Assembly: GCA_913060955.1 (NCBI GenBank)
Contig: CAJXTH010000004.1
Span: 1 to 15,595, forward strand
Length of the DNA stretch: 15,595 nucleotides
DNA from: an uncultured bacterium
GTDB taxonomy: Bacteria; Patescibacteriota; Minisyncoccia; SW-4-49-11
Direction of reading: 5' to 3'
This document shows positions 12,145 to 15,595 of the stretch, piece after piece. Under the pieces are notes generated by a model. That model worked only from the letters and a program-made list of their open reading frames with translations. It was not told the origin of the DNA and searched no databases. The translations under genes were made by a program, and so were the position numbers. Every line of letters starts with the position of its first letter. The first letter of the stretch is position 1.

Positions 12145-13224
12145 TTAGGCAAGGGCGAGGCTGATTCGGTGATCGTCTGCTTCGACGGAGAGGATTTTGA
12201 ATTCTCCTTTGGCTCCTTCGGTCAGGGTCACGTATTTTGCCTTGTCTTTCTCAATTTCTGAGTTGTGGATGAGTCCTCGGATTTCTCCTTCGAGTTGTAC
12301 GAAGATTCCGAAGTGGTTTGTCTTAACGACTTCTCCTTCTACCACTTGTTCTGGCTTGAATTTCTTAGCGATTGTTTGCCATGGGTCTTCCAGAAGGTTT
12401 TTGATAGATAGAGAGATCTTTCCGTTGGATACGTCAATAACTTGTGCTTTGACTTTGTCTCCTTCTTTGTAGAGGTCTCGTGGGTTTTCTACCAACTGCC
12501 AGGATAGCTCAGAGATATGAACCAATCCTTCGATTTTCTGTCCGTCTGATCCAAACTTGATGAATACTCCAAAGTCGACAACTCCAGTAACTTCTCCTTC
12601 GACGATGTCTCCCTTTTCGTAGCTGTTGATGATGTCGAGCTCTTCGGCTTTTCGGGCGACTTTTTCGGATACGATCAGTTTGTGCTCTTCTCGGTCAACT
12701 GTAATGATAGCTACGTTAAAGGTGTCACCAATGTAGTCTTGAAGTCGAGAGAGAATCTTTGACTTGTCTCCACCGTCGACACGTGGGTAGTGGTCGTAGG
12801 CCAACTGAGATACCGGAAGGAATCCTCCAATTCCGTTGATTTTGACCAAAAGTCCTCCTTTGTTGGCGTCAAGGATTTTGACATCCACTGACTCGGAAGC
12901 TTCTTTCTTGGCGTAGAGATCTTCCCATACAGCATCTTCTGCAGCTGCTCGTAGAGAAAGTTCAATATATCCGTCTTCAGTGTTTACTGAGATAACGGTA
13001 GCGGTTACTTCATCTCCTTTTGCAAGAGTTTTGACTGTTCCAAATCCGTCGTTGAGCTCCTCTCCAAGTACGATTCCAGTTCCGATAGGACCAAGATCGA
13101 TGTAGAGGGCGTTGGTTCCAAGTTCCAAGACTGTTCCTTGGATATCTTCTCCCACAACGGGGACTTGTACAGGGTGCTCTTGGAGGAGAGCCTCCATTGT
13201 TGATTTAGTAGTTGAGGTACTCAT
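12145..13224 (-). CDS. rpsA: 30S ribosomal protein S1 (four S1 domains)
   Basis: This encodes 359 residues with four OB-fold S1 domains at about 24-92, 110-187, 205-275 and 293-359. Domain 3 has the classic form GEVTGVVDFGVFIKF...GLVHISELSW and domain 4 GEVVKTNHFGIFVQLEGEIRGLIHNSEI. S1 binds mRNA on the 30S subunit and promotes initiation, mainly on mRNAs with weak or no SD. Four domains is the short form common in Gram-positives and reduced genomes; E. coli has six. Domain 1 is divergent. Upstream, TATAAG lies 15 nt before the ATG, so the leader is very short and has no SD. ftsH follows as the second gene. Many genes here lack an SD, so an S1-dependent or leaderless mode of initiation would be relevant. 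Confidence 0.92.
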   Translation of the reverse strand: MSTSTTKSTMEALLQEHPVQVPVVGEDIQGTVLELGTNALYIDLGPIGTGIVLGEELNDGFGTVKTLAKGDEVTATVISVNTEDGYIELSLRAAAEDAVWEDLYAKKEASESVDVKILDANKGGLLVKINGIGGFLPVSQLAYDHYPRVDGGDKSKILSRLQDYIGDTFNVAIITVDREEHKLIVSEKVARKAEELDIINSYEKGDIVEGEVTGVVDFGVFIKFGSDGQKIEGLVHISELSWQLVENPRDLYKEGDKVKAQVIDVSNGKISLSIKNLLEDPWQTIAKKFKPEQVVEGEVVKTNHFGIFVQLEGEIRGLIHNSEIEKDKAKYVTLTEGAKGEFKILSVEADDHRISLALA

Positions 13225-13239
13225 GTGATGAGTGGTTAG

Positions 13240-13247
13240 CTTATATA
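13240..13247 (-). promoter_or_regulatory. -10 region of rpsA-ftsH
   Basis: TATATAAG on the minus strand lies 15 nt before the rpsA ATG, predicting a leader of about 8 nt without SD. The candidate -35 region coincides with the T tract of the rfbC terminator and is weak. Confidence 0.45.
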
Positions 13248-13260
13248 GTGTAAGAGGAAC

Positions 13261-13311
13261 AAAAAATCCGCTTAGACTTGAGTCATATTCTAGCCTATTT
13301 GAGCGGATTTT
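13261..13311 (-). terminator. Terminator after rfbC
   Basis: AAAATCCGCT (13263-13272) pairs perfectly with AGCGGATTTT (13302-13311). The 29-nt loop is long. On the minus strand the stem is followed by TTTTTT, consistent with termination of rfbC before the rpsA promoter. Confidence 0.65.
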
Positions 13312-13319
13312 GCAAGGTT

Positions 13320-13862
13320 TTAGATGGCTTTATGTGCCTTCATCCATTCGGTGAGAGGAAGCGCGGCGGTGTCTTTGTCAGAAAGGGTCAGATCTTCTTC
13401 TGAAATACCGTATTTTTCAAGCGTTTCCAGGAAGGATGGTTTGATCTCGGGACTACTCCAAAGAATACTTGATTCTGCATCTTTGTCGTATCCATAATCT
13501 ACCCGGTATTGGAAAATTGTATCGTCTTCGAGTGTCACAAATCCATGAGCAAATCCTTTGGGAACCAGGAGGTATTCTGGAGTCTCGGGAGAAAGTTCAA
13601 AGGCCGAGACTTTCAGATAGTCCGGACTGTCTGGTCGGAGATCGATGACTACGTCGAGGGCTTTTCCATAGAGCACGCGAACCAGTTTGGTTTGAGCTGA
13701 AGCTTCTTTTTGGAGGTGCATCCCTCGGAGGACTCCTTTGATACTCTGGGAAACATTTTCTTGCACCCAGTTGTCGTCGGCCTCAATGGGACTGAGTGCT
13801 AAATATCCTCGATGATCACCAAATTTGGCGTAGGGGATGGTCTGGAGTGTGGTTTTGTCCAT
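13320..13862 (-). CDS. rfbC: dTDP-4-dehydrorhamnose 3,5-epimerase
   Basis: This encodes a 180-residue cupin of the RmlC family. It has the signature GVLRGMHLQ (catalytic His49 and Arg46), then AQTKLVRVLYGKALDVVIDLRPDSP, LVPKGFAHGF (His106) and FQYRVDYGY (the active-site Tyr region). RmlC epimerises dTDP-4-keto-6-deoxyglucose at C3 and C5 in dTDP-L-rhamnose synthesis for surface polysaccharide. Length is normal. The C-terminal end (SILWSSPEIKPSF) departs from the common WNDP...W form. The other rhamnose genes (rfbA, rfbB, rfbD) are not in the window. A TATACT box lies 30 nt upstream, and no SD is seen. The gene ends in its own terminator. Confidence 0.88.
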   Translation of the reverse strand: MDKTTLQTIPYAKFGDHRGYLALSPIEADDNWVQENVSQSIKGVLRGMHLQKEASAQTKLVRVLYGKALDVVIDLRPDSPDYLKVSAFELSPETPEYLLVPKGFAHGFVTLEDDTIFQYRVDYGYDKDAESSILWSSPEIKPSFLETLEKYGISEEDLTLSDKDTAALPLTEWMKAHKAI

Positions 13863-13892
13863 ATCTGTCTTGGTTAGTGTTCGTTCAAAAAT

Positions 13893-13898
13893 AGTATA
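13893..13898 (-). promoter_or_regulatory. Candidate -10 box of rfbC
   Basis: TATACT on the minus strand, 30 nt before the ATG. Upstream lies an AT-rich stretch with two copies of AAGTATATA (13908-13916 and 13920-13928, plus strand); the second extends to the palindrome AAGTATATACTT. The -35 is unclear. Confidence 0.4.
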
Positions 13899-13939
13899 GC
13901 AAAGTGGAAGTATATATTTAAGTATATACTTGTTGAGTG

Positions 13940-13987
13940 TGTCATTCTGAATTTTTAACGACCGAAGGTGGTAGTTTCAGAATCTTG
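13940..13987 (+). repeat. REP-like hairpin element R4
   Basis: TGTC is followed by the stem ATTCTGAA (13944-13951), a 24-nt loop and TTCAGAAT (13976-13983), then CTTG. The loop shares TTTTAACGACCGAAGGTGGT with the complement of the R3 loop (8004-8027). The stem sequence differs from R3b, but both arms have changed together. Confidence 0.7.
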
Positions 13988-14059
13988 GAAATTAATATGA
14001 GAAAGACACTCTATTATGAGTAGTGAGGTCGGAGTCAGTGTCGGTTGGGCAGGAGGGCT

Positions 14060-14230
14060 AAAAAAGTGTACACACTTTTTTGTGGGGTCAGGAGGGCTCG
14101 CCTTTCGGTAACTTTCCTGACAGAAACTTCCTCCAGGCGGGACTCGCGTGTTTCGCCTTGGACTTTGTCCAAACTCACACTGGCTCCGTCCTTCGAGCCC
14201 TCACGCACTGTCCACAATTTGTGGGGCAGA
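14060..14230 (-). ncRNA. Candidate structured RNA with its own terminator
   Basis: A 9-bp perfect closing pair, GAGGGCTCG (14092-14100) with CGAGCCCTC (14194-14202), encloses smaller stems: TTGGAC/GTCCAA (14158-14172) and AGGCG/CGCCT (14135-14158). CCACA/TGTGG (14212-14224) flanks it. On the minus strand the unit ends in a terminator (14060-14081: AAAAAAGTG, loop TACA, CACTTTTTT). The fold does not match tmRNA, SRP RNA or RNase P signatures I could look for. No promoter is clear. It could be a small RNA, or decayed repeats related to the tRNA end. Confidence 0.3.
14073..14100. repeat. Partial copy of the tRNA-Lys 3' end plus terminator arm
   Basis: TTTTTTGTGGG followed by CAGGAGGGCTCG repeats the sequence at about 14365-14389, with two differences in the 19 bases after the T run. 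The shared part covers the tRNA acceptor 3' arm, the T-stem 3' arm and the adjoining terminator arm. A shorter copy (GGGCAGGAGGGCT) lies at 14047-14059. Confidence 0.55.
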
Positions 14231-14249
14231 ATGAATAATTTCCTCCATA

Positions 14250-14283
14250 ATAAAAGCACCAGTCAAATGACTGGTGCTTTTAT
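14250..14283. terminator. Perfect 15-bp hairpin
   Basis: The arms run 14250-14264 and 14269-14283 around loop AAAT; the core is GCACCAGTC with GACTGGTGC. A and T tracts on both sides make it terminator-like in both directions. No gene directly upstream on the plus strand explains it. Confidence 0.6.
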
Positions 14284-14295
14284 GCCGAAAGGGGT

Positions 14296-14348
14296 CGGGA
14301 AAACTGTAGTTTTCCCGTGGCGGAAATCCCAAAACCGAGGGGTTTTGG
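14296..14348. repeat. Two further tandem perfect hairpins
   Basis: CGGGAAAACT (14296-14305) pairs with AGTTTTCCCG (14308-14317), and CCAAAACC (14329-14336) pairs with GGTTTTGG (14341-14348). With the hairpins at 14250-14283 and 14349-14370 they make four consecutive perfect stems in 121 bases. Confidence 0.6.
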
Positions 14349-14370
14349 AAAAAACTGTGTACAGTTTTTT
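14349..14370 (-). terminator. Terminator of tRNA-Lys
   Basis: AAAAAACTGT (14349-14358) and ACAGTTTTTT (14361-14370) form a 10-bp stem directly beside the tRNA 3' end. On the minus strand it ends in a run of six T. Confidence 0.75.
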
Positions 14371-14371
14371 G

Positions 14372-14444
14372 TGGGCGCAGGAGGGCTCGAACCTCCGACC
14401 AAAAGATTAAGAGTCTTCTGCTCTACCAACTGAGCTATGCGCCC
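14372..14444 (-). tRNA. tRNA-Lys, anticodon CUU
   Basis: Acceptor GGGCGCA pairs with TGCGCCC, D stem GCTC with GAGC, anticodon stem GAAGA with TCTTT (one wobble) around loop CTCTTAA, and T stem GGAGG with CCTCC; discriminator A. The anticodon is CUU, reading AAG. CCA is not encoded. A promoter lies just upstream (14467-14494, minus) and a terminator directly follows. Confidence 0.93.
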
Positions 14445-14466
14445 GGAATTGTGAAAATACAGTACT

Positions 14467-14494
14467 ATTATACTGATTCTGGGCTGGATTGCAA
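14467..14494 (-). promoter_or_regulatory. Promoter of tRNA-Lys
   Basis: On the minus strand TTGCAA (complement of 14489-14494), a 16-bp spacer and TATAAT (complement of 14467-14472). The predicted start is about 15 nt before the mature tRNA 5' end. Confidence 0.7.
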
Positions 14495-14501
14495 GTCTTT
14501 T

Positions 14502-14545
14502 TTGACAAATTCTGGATTGCCGGATACTGTTGTCTGTAGTATAAT
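14502..14545 (+). promoter_or_regulatory. Promoter(s) of the korA-like gene
   Basis: Two overlapping arrangements are visible: TTGCCG (14517-14522), 17 bp, TATAAT (14540-14545); and TTGACA (14502-14507), 17 bp, TACTGT (14525-14530). The first has the better -10, the second the better -35. The palindrome-like GTGCAACTGCA (14548-14558) lies at the predicted start. The leader to the ATG at 14581 is about 29 nt and has no SD. Confidence 0.6.
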
Positions 14546-14580
14546 CAGTGCAACTGCAAAATGAAAATAAATCTACAATC

Positions 14581-15595
14581 ATGGCCAAACATGTTGAATT
14601 GGTAGTAACTATCGGAGGTAAGGCGGGACAGGGAGTCTTGTCTGCGGGAACCTTTCTTGAATCTGTTTTCCATGAGATGGGGTTGTATACCTTTGCCTGG
14701 AGCGATTATCCGAGTCTTATTAAAGGGGGGCACAATGTAATGTCTATTCGAGTTTCAACTAAGCCTGTAGCCGCTCCGCAACATGGAATTGATGTGTTGG
14801 TCGCCCTGGATGCTCCTACAATCGATATTCATGAAGCAGAGATGAAGCGAGGAAGTGTTTGTGTATATGATGCAAGCTCGATCAAGCTTGACTTGAGTGC
14901 GAAGCCAACTGCTGGTCAGCGATTTCATGCCGTAGCTGTTCCTTTGGGAGAGATTTCTCGATCGATTGATAAATCTACTATGTATACCAATACTGCTGCG
15001 ATCGGAGCAGTACACGTTGTGTTGGGTATTTCTACCAAAACCTTTGAAAAGGCCTTGAAAGCCAAGTATGCGAAAAAATCTCAGTCAATTGTAGATAATA
15101 ATATCGAAGCAGTAACCAAGGCGGTCAAACACGTGGAGATGAACTTTGATCGGGTGAAGACCGTGCCAGAATTATCCGAGATGACGAAGCCAGATCATAT
15201 TATTCTCAATGGAGCGCATGCTTTTGCCTACGGAGCGGTCAAAGCTGGGGTGAAGTTTACGGCTGCTTATCCGATGACACCAGCTACGCCTACGTTTGAT
15301 ATGCTTATGAAACTTGCTCCAGAGTACAAGATTGCGGCTAAGCAGGCTGAGGATGAGATTTCAGCGATTTGTATGACAGTGGGTGCTTCCTATGCTGGAG
15401 CTCGGGCTATGACTATGACTTCCGGAGGAGGATTCTCTCTCATGGTAGAGGCTCTGGGACTGTCGGGAATTACCGAGACGCCGTTGGTGGTCATGAATGC
15501 AATGCGAGGAGGTCCCAGTACGGGGCTTCCAACCAAGACAGAACAGTCAGATCTGCGGTTTGTAGTTCATTCCTCACAGGGAGAGTTTCCACGGG
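14581..15595 (+). CDS. korA: 2-oxoacid:ferredoxin oxidoreductase, fused gamma-alpha subunit (3' partial)
   Basis: The frame is open from the ATG at 14581 to the window edge, 338 complete codons. An N-terminal gamma domain (about 1-190) begins with VTIGGKAGQGVLSAG and includes SDYPSLIKGGHNVMSIRV. An alpha domain follows from about residue 205, with TAAYPMTPATP, KQAEDEISAI, MTMTSGGGFSLM and GGPSTGLPTKTEQSDL. This gamma-alpha fusion is typical of KorA-type 2-oxoglutarate or general 2-oxoacid:ferredoxin oxidoreductases. These convert a 2-oxoacid and CoA to acyl-CoA, CO2 and reduced ferredoxin, with TPP bound in the beta subunit. The beta gene would be expected just downstream, outside the window. 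Substrate cannot be fixed from this part. It has its own promoter, divergent from tRNA-Lys. Confidence 0.9.
   Translation, partial: MAKHVELVVTIGGKAGQGVLSAGTFLESVFHEMGLYTFAWSDYPSLIKGGHNVMSIRVSTKPVAAPQHGIDVLVALDAPTIDIHEAEMKRGSVCVYDASSIKLDLSAKPTAGQRFHAVAVPLGEISRSIDKSTMYTNTAAIGAVHVVLGISTKTFEKALKAKYAKKSQSIVDNNIEAVTKAVKHVEMNFDRVKTVPELSEMTKPDHIILNGAHAFAYGAVKAGVKFTAAYPMTPATPTFDMLMKLAPEYKIAAKQAEDEISAICMTVGASYAGARAMTMTSGGGFSLMVEALGLSGITETPLVVMNAMRGGPSTGLPTKTEQSDLRFVVHSSQGEFPR

Larger units (their letters stand above)
13863..14371. other. 509-bp hairpin-rich region between rfbC and tRNA-Lys
   Basis: No credible protein gene is present; the open frames here run across tRNA-Lys or consist of repeats. It holds the rfbC promoter, R4, a possible structured RNA (14060-14230), a partial duplication of the tRNA-Lys 3' end and a run of four perfect hairpins ending at the tRNA (14250-14370). 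Confidence 0.6.

Noticed and set aside
14045..14410. 121-codon open frame on the plus strand
   Set aside because: It runs across hairpins and into the antisense strand of tRNA-Lys, has no SD or family resemblance, and its composition follows the repeats.
14561..14605. Short upstream ORF overlapping the korA-like start
   Set aside because: Only 14 codons, without an SD, and in a different frame; chance occurrence is likely.
1..15595. UGA read as glycine (genetic code 25)
   Set aside because: All conserved proteins are full length with GGN glycines and no in-frame TGA, so reassignment is not supported here; only non-use of TGA is seen.
1..15595. CRISPR array, prophage or insertion sequence
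   Set aside because: No regularly spaced repeats, cas genes, integrase or transposase are visible; the repeats found are dispersed hairpins.

Overview
The window looks like a piece of chromosome from a small-genome bacterium, most likely a Candidate Phyla Radiation (Patescibacteria) lineage. This is an inference. It rests on short intergenic spacers, tRNA genes without an encoded CCA, a highly divergent HisRS-like protein, a four-domain S1 protein, several unrecognised small proteins, and a strong preference for CGA arginine codons even in a ribosomal protein gene. The DNA is slightly AT-rich by eye. No plasmid, phage, transposase or CRISPR signature is visible. The standard code fits: conserved Gly residues use GGN, and the arginines of the DEAD-box HRIGRTGR motif are encoded by CGA.

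Layout, left to right. Bases 2-4049 (plus strand) carry core genes: the 3' part of a HisRS-like gene; rpsU (bS21) with its own promoter, a leader hairpin, a strong Shine-Dalgarno (SD) and a terminator; then yqeY, ybeY and ftsA. The ftsA stop codon directly abuts the stop codon of a convergent gene of unknown function (4050-4544, minus). Next on the minus strand come a DEAD-box RNA helicase, a three-TM membrane protein of unknown function and a DUF2268-type zinc metallopeptidase. A short Ogt/ATL-type alkyltransferase gene (minus) and a Nudix-like gene (plus) then diverge from a 64-bp intergenic region. A 44-codon small ORF and a secreted protein of unknown function follow on the plus strand. 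Bases 10131-13862 are all minus strand: rfbC, then an rpsA-ftsH pair, then tRNA-Ile with anticodon UAU. A hairpin-rich, non-coding stretch (13863-14371) precedes tRNA-Lys(CUU, minus). Divergently from it, a fused gamma-alpha 2-oxoacid:ferredoxin oxidoreductase gene runs off the right edge.

The genes mostly serve translation and RNA handling (HisRS-like, bS21, S1, YbeY, YqeY, helicase, tRNAs), division (FtsA), membrane protein quality control (FtsH) and cell-surface sugar synthesis (RfbC). The KorA-like subunit suggests ferredoxin-linked 2-oxoacid oxidation.

The most notable signals are these: (1) a dispersed family of 8-bp-stem hairpins with conserved TGTCAT flanks and compensatory stem changes; (2) none of the 16 visible stop codons is TGA; (3) a rare tRNA-Ile(UAU); (4) a HisRS-like protein that appears to lack the motif 2 and motif 3 arginines; (5) several genes whose -10 box lies 7-9 nt before the ATG, implying leaderless mRNAs; (6) a dense hairpin array with a partial duplication of the tRNA-Lys 3' end and its terminator.
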